From UBA2128 sp964534955 (GTDB lineage: Bacteria; Fidelibacterota; Marinisomatia; Marinisomatales; UBA2128): a stretch of 18,494 nucleotides of DNA. Shown here piece after piece: positions 1 through 8,272 of this stretch (its first letter is position 1; each line of letters opens with the position of its first letter). The stretch covers positions 1 through 18,494 of the forward strand of contig CAZHRR010000039.1 in assembly GCA_964534955.1 (NCBI GenBank), written 5' to 3'. The translations under genes and the position numbers were made by a program. The notes below the pieces were generated by a model. That model worked only from the letters and a program-made list of their open reading frames with translations, was not told the origin of the DNA and did not search any database.

Positions 1-117
1 AAATAAGTAGACAAAACCTTGATAAATCTCACAAATATCTACTGGAAGTTCCTATGGTAATCCATATCATCCCTTTTCTAACTACCTGTCATTTAGTCTA
101 TTGGTAAAGGAAAAATG

Positions 118-142
118 TAGCACTTTACTGAAATTAGTGCTA
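118..142. promoter_or_regulatory. 7-bp inverted repeat overlapping a TATACT box
   Basis: TAGCACT (118-124) and AGTGCTA (136-142) form a perfect dyad with an 11-nt spacer. A TATACT hexamer (141-146) overlaps the right arm about 50 nt upstream of the lipocalin-like gene. This could be an operator over a -10 element, but no convincing -35 box sits at the right distance, so the promoter call is weak. No T-run follows, which argues against a terminator. The rest of positions 1-117 shows no gene or clear element. Confidence 0.25.
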
Positions 143-197
143 TACTCCACATGGTATGTATTCTCCCTTTAATAGTCAAGTTACTGGAGGACCAACT

Positions 198-629
198 ATG
201 GTACAGACGATATCTAAACGATCCCTCCTGTTCTTGATCTTTCTTTCCCTGACCATCGCTGCTCCCCCGGGAGATGACGACACTATTCTCGGGAAGTGGG
301 AACTTGACCCTGTAATGCTCAAAGAAGCCATGATGGAAGAAGGTATGGAAGGTGAGGAACTGGAACTGGCAACCGCCGCCGTTGAAAGCGTCTCCATGAT
401 TTTTCAATTCAATGAGGACGGCACATTTGTTATGTCTATGTCGACAGGTGACGAATCTGAATCCGTTGCAGGAGAATGGAAACTGGACGGAACATCCCTG
501 AGTATGCTTCTGGAAGATTCAGAAGAGTGGGACGCAGCCGAAATCACATTAGGAGACGGACGGTTGGAAATTGCAGATGAAGAGGAGACTCTCGTCTTCA
601 GACGGGTTGCTGAAGAAGCAAAAGACTAA
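198..629 (+). CDS. Small exported lipocalin-like protein
   Basis: A 143-residue protein. The start at 198 is chosen because GGAGG (186-190) lies 7 nt upstream; an earlier in-frame ATG at 156 has no such site and would bury the signal peptide. The N-terminus (about residues 1-22) has two basic residues (K7, R8) followed by a hydrophobic run, LLFLIFLSLTIAA, typical of an export signal. The mature part begins near APPGDDD and contains ILGKWELD, then FNEDGTFVMSM, then GEWKLDGTSLSM and LEIADEEETLVFRR. This GxW...DGTF...GxW...L pattern is typical of small lipocalin-like beta-barrel domains of bacterial secreted proteins. It is very acidic, including a Glu-rich helix-like stretch around residues 50-60. 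Function is unknown; ligand binding is only a fold-based guess. It ends convergent with, and 4 nt inside, the next gene. Confidence 0.75.
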   Translation: MVQTISKRSLLFLIFLSLTIAAPPGDDDTILGKWELDPVMLKEAMMEEGMEGEELELATAAVESVSMIFQFNEDGTFVMSMSTGDESESVAGEWKLDGTSLSMLLEDSEEWDAAEITLGDGRLEIADEEETLVFRRVAEEAKD

Positions 630-2317
630 TCACCTAATCTAAATCTCGGATCAGGCCCGGCCTCATAGCGCTGGGCCTTTTTATTCCAGGCAATCGCTTG
701 GACACGCCCAAGGTTGCCGCTCTCTACCACTTCGTAACCTCGACTCTTCTGCTCCGCTGCTGCTGACTCTGGGAAATCCGGTTCCAAAAACAGGATATCC
801 GGCTTGAACTGATGATGAAACCTGGACTGTTTCTGAGCATCCTCTACCGTCATCCCAAAATCAATAATGTCCACGATCACTTGGAGGACAGCGGTAATAA
901 TCTTTGAACCGCCGGCGCCGCCTAACAGCAGTACCGGCTTGCCATCCTTCACCACTATTGTAGGCGACATACTGGAAAGAGGGCGTTTCATTGGCAAAAT
1001 GCTGTTGGCTTCACCGCCGATTAATCCGAAGGCGTTGGGCACTCCCGGCTGAGCTGCAAAATCATCCATCTCATCGTTCAGGACAACTCCCGTGCCGGGG
1101 AGTGTCAGCTTGGACCCAAACCAAAGGTTCACCGTCTGATTCACTGCAACAGTATTTCCCCAGCGGTCTACCACACAGAAGTTCGTAGTGCTGCCAGGTG
1201 ACCACTCAAATGAAGCCGCCCCAGTCTGTGGAACTTTAGTCGTTGCTTCACTCATGATGATTGCTGTTACCGAGTCAGCATACCCTTGGCTGATAAGAAG
1301 ATCAACCGGAACATTGTAGAAATCACTGTCACCCAAGTACAGCGACCGGTCTTCAAAAGCTTGGGACATAAACCGGGTCGTCAGATAGACCGATTCAGAG
1401 TCCCAGCCGGATTTTCCTTCCAAAACACCTGACGCCTCCAGCATGTTGAGTATCTGCAGAACATGCACCCCGCCGGAACTGGGCGGCGCCATACCGATTA
1501 TCTCATAATCCCGGTAGTTCCCAACGATTGGCTCCCGATGTCGAACTGTGTAACCAGCCATGTCAGTTTCAGTAATCAGCCCACCATTGGCCTCCATGTA
1601 AGCTGCCAACTGTTCTGCGAATTCACCCTGATAGAAATAGTTTACGCCGCCCACAGCTATTTTCTCGTATGTAACGGCGAGGTCTGGCTGGCGGAGTATC
1701 TCTCCCGCCGCAAGTGGTGATCCATCTTTGTGCAGATAAATGGCTGCAGAAGCTGGATGATTTTTCAGCTTCTCCGCGGTTTCCCGGATTACATTGGCAT
1801 ACGGCTCGTCCAGTATAAATCCGGCCTGTGCCACCATAATTGACAGTCTCATAACTTCCTCCAGAGTCTTCGTACCGAGAAGCTCCAGCGCTTCCGTGTA
1901 AGCAGCCACAATTCCGGGAACACCCACCGCCAGCACACCTTCCTGACTCAACGAAGGATCGAACTGTCCGTCACGTAGGTACATATCACGAGCGGCAGCC
2001 GCCGGTGCAGTCTCCCTACCGTCAATGGTATGAATTGTACCATCAGCCATTCGAATGATAATAAAACCGCCGCCACCTATTCCTGAATGAAACTGGTCCA
2101 CTACTCCCAAAGCAAAGCCCACGGCTACGGCGGCATCTACTGCATTCCCGCCATCCCGCAGGACTTCAACACCGATCTTTGTGGCGATGGGGTGGGCGGA
2201 TACTACAGTACCTACATCTCCGTACCACAAATCCTGGAGAATAGGCACGCATGAGATAAACAATACCCCCGCGAGGAGGAGTAGAATCAGAGGTGTACGT
2301 TTCAGGAATCTCTTCAT
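626..2317 (-). CDS. ggt: Gamma-glutamyltranspeptidase (glutathione hydrolase), probable lipoprotein
   Basis: A 563-residue precursor of normal family length. GGTs are N-terminal-nucleophile hydrolases that cleave gamma-glutamyl bonds (glutathione and its conjugates) in the periplasm and self-process into two subunits. The processing site is visible as STTNF, with the predicted nucleophile Thr377, followed by the typical VVDRWGNTVAVNQT stretch. The substrate-binding Arg is in DGRETAP (R101). The MDDF motif (D418/D419), PLSSMSP (S448-S449-M450) and GGAGG (466-470) complete the active site. The N-terminus has basic residues, a hydrophobic run and then LFISC, so Cys23 may be lipidated, though Phe at -3 is not ideal. 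It is monocistronic and convergent with the preceding gene. Likely role: glutathione salvage or detoxification at the envelope. Family assignment is secure; the anchoring is inferred. Confidence 0.95.
   Translation of the reverse strand: MKRFLKRTPLILLLLAGVLFISCVPILQDLWYGDVGTVVSAHPIATKIGVEVLRDGGNAVDAAVAVGFALGVVDQFHSGIGGGGFIIIRMADGTIHTIDGRETAPAAAARDMYLRDGQFDPSLSQEGVLAVGVPGIVAAYTEALELLGTKTLEEVMRLSIMVAQAGFILDEPYANVIRETAEKLKNHPASAAIYLHKDGSPLAAGEILRQPDLAVTYEKIAVGGVNYFYQGEFAEQLAAYMEANGGLITETDMAGYTVRHREPIVGNYRDYEIIGMAPPSSGGVHVLQILNMLEASGVLEGKSGWDSESVYLTTRFMSQAFEDRSLYLGDSDFYNVPVDLLISQGYADSVTAIIMSEATTKVPQTGAASFEWSPGSTTNFCVVDRWGNTVAVNQTVNLWFGSKLTLPGTGVVLNDEMDDFAAQPGVPNAFGLIGGEANSILPMKRPLSSMSPTIVVKDGKPVLLLGGAGGSKIITAVLQVIVDIIDFGMTVEDAQKQSRFHHQFKPDILFLEPDFPESAAAEQKSRGYEVVESGNLGRVQAIAWNKKAQRYEAGPDPRFRLGD
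653..684 (+). terminator. Intrinsic terminator of the lipocalin-like gene
   Basis: AGGCCC (653-658) pairs with GGGCCT (673-678), directly followed by a T-rich tail (TTTTTATT). This is a good rho-independent terminator for plus-strand transcription, 24 nt after the stop of the small lipocalin-like gene. It lies inside the last codons of the convergent gamma-glutamyltranspeptidase gene, so the sequence is under both coding and terminator constraint. Confidence 0.75.
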
Positions 2318-2334
2318 GGCTGAAGTTGGCGGAA

Positions 2335-2364
2335 ATGATACACAGAACAGAGTATGAATGTCAA
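2335..2364 (-). promoter_or_regulatory. Sigma70-type promoter of ggt
   Basis: Read on the minus strand, TTGACA (2364-2359) is separated by 18 nt from TATCAT (2340-2335). Transcription should start near 2328, only about 11 nt before the ATG at 2317. The leader has no recognisable Shine-Dalgarno sequence, so the gene may be translated from a very short, SD-less leader. Confidence 0.6.
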
Positions 2365-2401
2365 CTGATTATAGTTAATGCAAAACTCAGATAAATTTCA
2401 T

Positions 2402-2416
2402 AACCTTTTCAAGGTT
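2402..2416 (-). terminator. Small hairpin just after the LolA-like gene
   Basis: AACCTT/AAGGTT form a perfect 6-bp stem with a 3-nt loop, beginning 1 nt after the stop codon of the last gene of the ABC operon. The downstream tail is A/T-rich but lacks a good U-run, so it is only a weak candidate terminator or mRNA 3'-end stabiliser. Confidence 0.35.
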
Positions 2417-2417
2417 G

Positions 2418-3161
2418 CTATTTCCTGAGCGCTGCCTTAGAAAAAATATACGGAGGGATATTTACATCAAACTCTATAGACTCAATAATTAATTCCGTCC
2501 CCTTACCCCTGGACAGTGCATCCTTGAAGACTATTCGTTTGGGATACCAGCGTTGATTCACCTGGAACACTTCTAAAATTTCAGCCGTTTTCAGCAATTT
2601 TCCGCTTTTAGCGAAACGGTCCTCCCGAAGGCCCAGCATTCGCTCTTTATCCACCCAGATTTTACGTGAGTGGTAAGCTATATCCTCTACCTTGGCTGTA
2701 AGCTTTAATACCCAGCAATCCCGGTCAAGAAAGGATTCTGACCCCAGAACCTCGGCACTGTAGGTATCGGTAAGGCTGCGATCTTCCATCATATCTTCAT
2801 ACGAGAAATCTGAGCCCATCATGGATTGACGCAGCATGTGACCGGCGATCCGGATGATACGATCGGTCTGGGGTGAGTACATCCATAACTGGTCACCCAG
2901 TTTCAGCATTTTTGTTCCTTTTTCCCTTGCCGGCGCTATGTATTCGGTAAAGGACCTATCTATCCCTTGTACCCATGATTTGGCAGTCATGGAGCGGTCA
3001 CCACGACGGTGGTGAATAATCATAGTAGACGTAGCCGACCGGTTGTCAGCTACGATATTCTCGTCAATCCTCCTGAGAATCTCCTCCCCGCTGGGCGTTT
3101 GTCCACACAGCATCAAAGGTACGAGTCCAAATAAAACAACTAAACTTTTACTGCTAATCAA
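2418..3161 (-). CDS. LolA-like outer-membrane lipoprotein-sorting/carrier protein
   Basis: About 247 residues from the proposed TTG start. TTG at 3161-3159 is preceded by GGAGG with 8 nt spacing, and translation from it begins directly with a signal peptide (MISSKSLVVLFGLVPLMLCG, cleavage near CG|Q). A longer form from GTG at 3209 would add 16 polar residues before the signal and has a poorly spaced ribosome site. The mature protein resembles the LolA-like family often found beside MacB/FtsX-type ABC permeases and MMPL exporters: an EEILRRIDENI start, a basic HHRRGDRSM stretch, SFTEYIAPAREKGTKMLKLG, LWMYSP, GSDFSYEDMM, then the CWVLKL and KIWVDKE strands. Such proteins are periplasmic carriers with a LolA-type half-barrel. 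As last gene of the operon it would shuttle the exported hydrophobic cargo. The cargo is unknown. Confidence 0.85.
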   Translation of the reverse strand: MISSKSLVVLFGLVPLMLCGQTPSGEEILRRIDENIVADNRSATSTMIIHHRRGDRSMTAKSWVQGIDRSFTEYIAPAREKGTKMLKLGDQLWMYSPQTDRIIRIAGHMLRQSMMGSDFSYEDMMEDRSLTDTYSAEVLGSESFLDRDCWVLKLTAKVEDIAYHSRKIWVDKERMLGLREDRFAKSGKLLKTAEILEVFQVNQRWYPKRIVFKDALSRGKGTELIIESIEFDVNIPPYIFSKAALRK

Positions 3162-3234
3162 TTTTCTATCCTCCCAAATCCGTTTCAATTCAATCTCAAA
3201 TCTAAACACTACAAGCTCTGTCCTCCCCGCTCAG

Positions 3235-4509
3235 TTACGCTTCTAATTCCTTAAATAGCTGTGCCGTTTGCCGCTTGTAAATACCCCAACCGGCCAGGGT
3301 TGTCCCCAGCACCGTTGAAAATAATCCGGGTATAAATCCGATGTAATAGGTTTCCGTAGTAATCACGGCGCGAAATACGTTAGGAACCATCATGGTAACA
3401 TTTTTCATCAGAGAGCTAATATCCAGCCCCACCACCTGCAACCAGTAAGCACAGCCTAATCCAAGGCCGGTACCGATGATCGAACCGAAGAAGCCAATGA
3501 CAACCGATTCATAAATCAGCGACCGAAAAACATGTCCCTTGTGTTCTCCGATTGCCAGACGAATACCCACTTCACCATAGCGCCGTAATCCCCCCAGCAA
3601 CCCGGCGTTCCACAATACAATAGACATTACCAGCACAAAGATCGAAATCAAAAAACCAGAAGCATAGGAGGCGTAATCGAGATATTCACCCAGGTTGCTT
3701 AACTCTTTGAGACTACCCATAGTGGTGGCGTACTCATCATCGATTTCCTGGAATCTTGCATTGAAGCGTTTCACCATGGCTACCGCTATCTCATCGTCAT
3801 AGACATTGTTATCGAAATATCCCAGCACTTCGCCGGCGGCATCAGTCATGTCCAATGCCAATTGAGCATCGGTTATATCCGCTATTATAGCGCCGCGATC
3901 TATCGCACCCACACCAAACCGAACGGTACCAACCACAATAAAATTATACATGGTCATACTGCCATACATTGTTGAGCTTAATAGCGTAGCCTGCTCTCCC
4001 AGGGATACTTCCAGTCTTTTAGTCAACTCATCGCTGATCAGGATCTCACCAGGACGTTCCGGCATCCGGCCTCGCACAATGGATTTTATGATATTCAGGG
4101 TATTAATCTCGGTACTGAGGGTCGAAAACAAATCTACGCCCATACCTACTACCGGACTCTGGGAGCGAGTTTCACCCTGCTCATCGGGAATATCCAGGAT
4201 TCCGCCAAACTGTATACGCTTTACCCATGTCATATCGGGATATTCTTCACCGAGCTCGGCCATGACTTGATTGACACCAGTTAGCGCCATATCATTGGGA
4301 TTCTGATCAAGATTTTCGGCATAAGCTCGGGTCATTACTTTCACATGCCCGGTTGAATAACGTGCACTATAATCAATCATATCACCAAATACACCGTTAA
4401 GGTAGGCGTGCATAAACACGGTAATCCATACGCCGATAGCAACAATTATAATCGGAAATAAGCTTCGGTGACGATCCCGCAGTAAACCATTTATCAGGAA
4501 TCTAATCAT
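3235..4509 (-). CDS. ABC transporter permease, FtsX/MacB (LolE-like) type
   Basis: 424 residues. Topology is one N-terminal membrane helix (about 17-37), a long periplasmic domain of about 240 residues (40-280), and three C-terminal helices (about 284-307, 334-358, 388-410). The cytoplasmic coupling segment after the second helix reads GLRRYGEVGIRLAIGE (307-322), the hallmark of FtsX-domain permeases that contact a LolD/MacB-type ATPase. Its ATG overlaps the stop of the preceding permease by 4 nt (ATGA), so the two are translationally coupled and probably form a heterodimer. These systems are mechanotransmission transporters: they extrude lipoproteins or other cargo from the inner membrane to periplasmic partners rather than import solutes. 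The substrate cannot be told from sequence. Confidence 0.9.
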   Translation of the reverse strand: MIRFLINGLLRDRHRSLFPIIIVAIGVWITVFMHAYLNGVFGDMIDYSARYSTGHVKVMTRAYAENLDQNPNDMALTGVNQVMAELGEEYPDMTWVKRIQFGGILDIPDEQGETRSQSPVVGMGVDLFSTLSTEINTLNIIKSIVRGRMPERPGEILISDELTKRLEVSLGEQATLLSSTMYGSMTMYNFIVVGTVRFGVGAIDRGAIIADITDAQLALDMTDAAGEVLGYFDNNVYDDEIAVAMVKRFNARFQEIDDEYATTMGSLKELSNLGEYLDYASYASGFLISIFVLVMSIVLWNAGLLGGLRRYGEVGIRLAIGEHKGHVFRSLIYESVVIGFFGSIIGTGLGLGCAYWLQVVGLDISSLMKNVTMMVPNVFRAVITTETYYIGFIPGLFSTVLGTTLAGWGIYKRQTAQLFKELEA

Positions 4510-5678
4510 TGGATTTTCCCCTTGAGAGCATCGGTGGGTTTCATTTTTGATATTCTACGGGCTGGGAGATAACTAACGATAGTGGTAGTTATCAGCACAA
4601 TTAAGGTCGTACCGAGCACCAATCCCAAGGTGTAGACTGGGTAAATAGTCTCGGCAATCGTCATTCCGAAATCATCCGTTCCCGCTGGCATGGTCCATCC
4701 CTTGGCGGCCTGTAGAGCCAACAGGGGAATACCATAAATTGCCGCTAAGATAGCAGCCATTATGGAGTGCATGGCACCTTCCACGGTAAACAGTGTTACC
4801 ACTTGTCGTTGAGTCATACCCAGGGCAATGTGGGTGCCGATTTCTTTCTGACGACGGAAGATGGATAAAACCTGTGTGTCGAAAATGGCCAGCATTGCCA
4901 GTGACATCAAAATAAGAAACATGACTGTTCCACCAATTGATTTCATCTCGATCATTTCGCGGATTTCGGTGAGTAAAAAATAGTGGTCTTTAAAATCCCA
5001 CCCGGGTATTGATCCCATAAATCCAATCTCTTCTGCTGTGGTCAGGATGGTGGCTTCGTTTGGCATTTGGGTCATTTCACGGTGAGTTTCCAATGGTATC
5101 CAAAGCGTCCCGATGTCCAAAGTGGAAACGTTGGTTTTAAAGATATAGACAATTTTTACTTCAACAGCATCGAAGGTACCGTTCACATCTCGCCAGCGGA
5201 TAGAGATATAATCACCTATTTTTAGTTTACTGTTATCGGCGGCTCGTCTTCCGATGATCGCGGGAATTTCATCAATATCCGCCGCTAAATGCCCGGTAGG
5301 AAGATCAACGATTGTCTGGGCAGGATCCACACCTTTCAGCAAAATGTTCTGGATCCGGCCTTCCGGGTACATGGAAGCCTGGGAGATCAGAATGGGTGTA
5401 AGTTCACCGCGGACGACGGCCTTTTGGGTTACGTCCGATAATTTTGCGTGACTGTCTTCAATAGTAAAGGGATCATAAGGATCATAATATTCCTGCCAGT
5501 ACTGACCGCCGCCTATTTCCCAATTGATGGTATCAAGCCTGGCTTGTTGATTCCAACCTTCTAAAAATCCCTTATTCCAGATAATCACAAGAAACGCAAA
5601 AGACAGGACAATTACATTCAGCAAAGTCCGTAATCTGGCGCCCACTAGGTTTCGATACGCTAATTTGATGGCTAACAT
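4506..5678 (-). CDS. ABC transporter permease, FtsX/MacB (LolC-like) type
   Basis: 390 residues with the same plan as its downstream partner: first helix at about 19-36, a periplasmic domain (about 40-245), then helices near 249-272, 300-322 and 346-369. The conserved coupling motif is FRRQKEIGTHIALGMTQRQV (274-293), and the C-terminus LPARRISKMKPTDAL is the typical MacB-family ending. A GGGGA ribosome site lies 5 nt before the ATG. It starts 10 nt after the ATPase gene and overlaps the next permease by 4 nt, so the three were clearly inherited as a unit. It ends in TGA, one of the proofs that UGA is a stop in this organism. Confidence 0.9.
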   Translation of the reverse strand: MLAIKLAYRNLVGARLRTLLNVIVLSFAFLVIIWNKGFLEGWNQQARLDTINWEIGGGQYWQEYYDPYDPFTIEDSHAKLSDVTQKAVVRGELTPILISQASMYPEGRIQNILLKGVDPAQTIVDLPTGHLAADIDEIPAIIGRRAADNSKLKIGDYISIRWRDVNGTFDAVEVKIVYIFKTNVSTLDIGTLWIPLETHREMTQMPNEATILTTAEEIGFMGSIPGWDFKDHYFLLTEIREMIEMKSIGGTVMFLILMSLAMLAIFDTQVLSIFRRQKEIGTHIALGMTQRQVVTLFTVEGAMHSIMAAILAAIYGIPLLALQAAKGWTMPAGTDDFGMTIAETIYPVYTLGLVLGTTLIVLITTTIVSYLPARRISKMKPTDALKGKIQ

Positions 5679-5688
5679 GACTGTCCCC

Positions 5689-6390
5689 TTACGACTGACT
5701 TATCATTTCATCTGCTACTACTTTACCGTCTTCCAAGCTGATCTTACGGCGCAAATATTGGATCACCTTATCGTCATGAGTGGCGAAAATGAAAGTAGTC
5801 CCCAGATCGATGTTGAGACTTTCCATGGTTTTGAGGATGTGATGAGAATTCTTGGCGTCGAGATTGGCGGTGGGTTCGTCTGCCAGGACGATCTTCGGCT
5901 CCTTTACCATGGCGCGGGCGATGGATACACGCTGGCATTCACCACCGGATAACTGCGCCGGTCGCGATTTGAGTTTGTCGGTCAATCCCACCCATTCCAA
6001 TGCTTTTTCCACCGCTATTTTTCGCTCATCAGATGACATCTTCAGCAATAACAGCGGCAGTTCTACATTTTCAAACACTGTATATACCGGTAGCAGGTTG
6101 TAAGTCTGGAAGATGAAACCTAAATAGCGGTTACGCAGATCTGCCGCCTGACGTGGTTTCAAATGATTCACAGACTGCTCCATCACCACAGCTTCACCTT
6201 TGGTAGGAATGTCTAATGAGCCAATTATGTTCAACAGGGTGGTTTTCCCGGAGCCACTGGGTCCTACAATTCCGACAAATTCGCCCCCTTTGAATTCCAG
6301 GTTAATATCCCTCAATGCGGTAAACTCACGTTTTCCCATGGGAAAGGTTTTTACCAAATCACTGACAGTAATTAAAACTGAATTTTCCAT
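5689..6390 (-). CDS. ABC transporter ATPase, LolD/MacB family
   Basis: 233 residues, the standard length of a free-standing LolD-type nucleotide-binding subunit. All motifs are present: Walker A GPSGSGKTT (43-51), Q-loop Gln in FIFQTYNLLP (Gln95), signature LSGGE (147-151), Walker B IVLADEP (167-173) followed by TANLD, and the switch His in FATHD (His205). The FQTYNLLP and ADEPTANLD forms are characteristic of the LolD/MacB/FtsE branch, matching the two FtsX-type permeases directly downstream (gap 10 nt). It would dimerise on the inner face of the cytoplasmic membrane to drive the permease pair. Confidence 0.95.
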   Translation of the reverse strand: MENSVLITVSDLVKTFPMGKREFTALRDINLEFKGGEFVGIVGPSGSGKTTLLNIIGSLDIPTKGEAVVMEQSVNHLKPRQAADLRNRYLGFIFQTYNLLPVYTVFENVELPLLLLKMSSDERKIAVEKALEWVGLTDKLKSRPAQLSGGECQRVSIARAMVKEPKIVLADEPTANLDAKNSHHILKTMESLNIDLGTTFIFATHDDKVIQYLRRKISLEDGKVVADEMISQS

Positions 6391-6414
6391 TTGTTATGCC
6401 TTTTCCAGATTTAG

Positions 6415-7542
6415 TTAATGATTGAAGATTACCAATAATTGAATCCCTTGATTTCCTAATACCCCTGAGCCACTGCTGGCAAAATAAGCCGTTTTGATTT
6501 CTGATGTCCAGTAACCGCTGATATGAATTACCCACCTGTCATAAGTCCGCTGCCAGCTGATATAATGAAATGGCATCTCTGAATCCCAATTGTAGTAGCT
6601 GAAGTACGAAAGTCTATCCATAAATCCAAAGGGATATGAAATTGACAGAGAAGATATATTAGAACGGTTTTTATCGCCAAATGGAGAGTCATCCATAGCC
6701 AGCATCAGGTGTTCGCTCATTATGTTCAGACCGCTCCCGACAGGAAAAGTGTAATCTGCTCCCAGTGTTAAGAACGATTGCCAATCCAGACTGTCTCCAG
6801 CAAAATCTGCTTGCACTATTGCCGATTCAAACCACAACCCAACACCGATGTCCCAAAATCCGTCAAGAGCTAATCTGTTTTCAGCGATATCATCCTGTTG
6901 AAGTAATCGATGATGAGCAGTGACAGCCAATTCTGTATTACCCAAAGGGTATTGAATTCGACCGCCAACTTCAGGCGTTTTTTCTTTAGTAGTGAACATT
7001 TCCCACCCCTTGGGATCATAATTTCCGTAGAGTCCCCAAAGCCAGACATTGGCATTATTCTGGAAATAATATCGTAGCCGTAGTCCGTACACTCCTTCGG
7101 TGAGCTGCAATGGATCTTTCGGATCAAGCCGGTCAAACCACATAAGTGACCTCAAGATCTTCGCTGGACCAAAATTGATTTTCTGCAGACCAAAACGGGC
7201 TTCGAACCTGGGAGTGGAGAAACGGAGCCACCAGCGGTAAGGGTCAATTATAAACTCTGCATCCGATTCACCTTCGTTACTGTAGCCTGTGGTAGTAATG
7301 AAGTTCCATGAGGCCTCCAGATCAACTATTACATTTGATCTCTCGTCTACCTGCCACGAAACATTAGGAATATAGCGTGCACCAAGATTTTCTGATTTCG
7401 TGGTCTCTTCTCTATCCATTGTTAACACCCACGCCGAAAACTGACCTTCGAACGTGAATGGCATCGCCGGAGATAATGATGTTATTCCAAATAATATGGT
7501 TCCAAAAACCAGACAACGGATTTCTTTCACTTTATCAATCAT
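6415..7542 (-). CDS. Outer-membrane beta-barrel protein of the ABC operon
   Basis: 375 residues. An export signal covers about residues 1-26 (hydrophobic CLVFGTILFGITSLSPA). The remainder is alternating aromatic/polar strands, such as RWWLRFSTPRFEARFGLQ and NANVWLWGLYG, and it ends in a hydrophobic strand, IQLLVIFNH, resembling a BAM-recognised last strand. The segment FGLQKINFGPAKILRSLMWFDRLDP resembles a conserved stretch of porin-like or DUF1302-like outer-membrane proteins. The ATG overlaps the end of the TetR gene by 8 nt and the ATPase starts 24 nt after it, so it belongs to the transport operon. Inferred role: the outer-membrane port or acceptor for what the ABC/LolA-like parts deliver. 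No specific family function is recognised. Confidence 0.75.
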   Translation of the reverse strand: MIDKVKEIRCLVFGTILFGITSLSPAMPFTFEGQFSAWVLTMDREETTKSENLGARYIPNVSWQVDERSNVIVDLEASWNFITTTGYSNEGESDAEFIIDPYRWWLRFSTPRFEARFGLQKINFGPAKILRSLMWFDRLDPKDPLQLTEGVYGLRLRYYFQNNANVWLWGLYGNYDPKGWEMFTTKEKTPEVGGRIQYPLGNTELAVTAHHRLLQQDDIAENRLALDGFWDIGVGLWFESAIVQADFAGDSLDWQSFLTLGADYTFPVGSGLNIMSEHLMLAMDDSPFGDKNRSNISSLSISYPFGFMDRLSYFSYYNWDSEMPFHYISWQRTYDRWVIHISGYWTSEIKTAYFASSGSGVLGNQGIQLLVIFNH

Positions 7543-8146
7543 TGCTGTTCTTCTCTATTAACTCGCCGAAAACTCCGTAGAAAAAGAAGGCCGCTAGATC
7601 CCGGGTCATGTCCTCGAGATTTGTATACATGCCCTCAAACTGTTCGTCTTCTACTATGGTCATCATATGGTTCAGCATATAAGCGACCAGATCTACAGTT
7701 AGATCGGGGTTCATTTCTCCCTGACGTTTAGCATCCCGAAAGAGATCTAAAACTTTATCCTGCAAAGCTGCAGCCCGCTTCACAAAGCGATCATGCAGCG
7801 CCTTATTGAATCTAAGCAGGTCGTAATAGAATTCCTTACTCATTGAACGGCTATACTCCAGCTTGATCTGAATCCACTGCTGTAATTTCTGTTCTAACGA
7901 AATGTTCTGAGAAAACACATTCTCGAATTTCTGCTCGGCGTCTTCCATAAGTTGATCCACAATGTGTTCAGCCAAATCATCCTTGTTCAGAAAGAACTTA
8001 TAGAAAGTCATTTTGCTAACATCAGCTGTCCGACAGATTTCTTCAATGGTAACACGCTTGATTCCATGGTGCATAAAAAGATTCTCAGCAGTTGCCACAA
8101 TCTGACTAAATTTCGGAGATACTATTTCTTCCCTATCAAACCTCAT
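7535..8146 (-). CDS. TetR/AcrR-family transcriptional regulator
   Basis: 203 residues, standard for the family. The N-terminal DNA-binding domain is clear: FSQIVATAENLFMHHGIKRV leads into the helix-turn-helix TIEEICRTADVSKMTFYKFF (about 33-52), followed by NKDDLAEHIVDQL. The C-terminal ligand-binding half (about 60-203) is helical and variable. It is the first gene of the ABC/barrel/LolA-like run and overlaps the barrel gene by 8 nt, ending in TGA. TetR repressors encoded with exporters usually repress their own operon until a substrate-like ligand binds; an imperfect dyad just upstream (8168-8178) could be its operator. The ligand is unknown. Confidence 0.9.
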   Translation of the reverse strand: MRFDREEIVSPKFSQIVATAENLFMHHGIKRVTIEEICRTADVSKMTFYKFFLNKDDLAEHIVDQLMEDAEQKFENVFSQNISLEQKLQQWIQIKLEYSRSMSKEFYYDLLRFNKALHDRFVKRAAALQDKVLDLFRDAKRQGEMNPDLTVDLVAYMLNHMMTIVEDEQFEGMYTNLEDMTRDLAAFFFYGVFGELIEKNSND

Positions 8147-8167
8147 TTCTGATTAAGCTTGCATAGC

Positions 8168-8178
8168 ATACTAACTAT
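8168..8178. promoter_or_regulatory. Imperfect dyad in the TetR/RND intergenic gap
   Basis: ATACTAACTAT is a near-palindrome (8 of 10 symmetric positions) in the 126-nt gap (8147-8272) between the RND gene and the TetR gene, about 22 nt upstream of the TetR start. The gap is very A/T-rich with several TATA-like hexamers, so a promoter is likely, but I cannot fix one -10/-35 pair. Operator function for the TetR protein is a guess from position. Confidence 0.2.
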
Positions 8179-8272
8179 ACGATTTATGTAATATTCGCCA
8201 TAATTCGTATATAATTTACATGATCGTAAAAGTCGTTTGCAACAGTTTTATTGATGTATTCTAAAATTCTGC

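Noticed and set aside
118..142. Intrinsic terminator at the left edge
   Set aside because: The dyad is not followed by a T-run on the plus strand and overlaps a possible -10 box, so a terminator is less likely than an operator.
93..407. Minus-strand reading frame opposite the lipocalin-like gene
   Set aside because: It is low-complexity with no ribosome site or family resemblance, and the plus-strand gene has a signal peptide, a ribosome site and a terminator.
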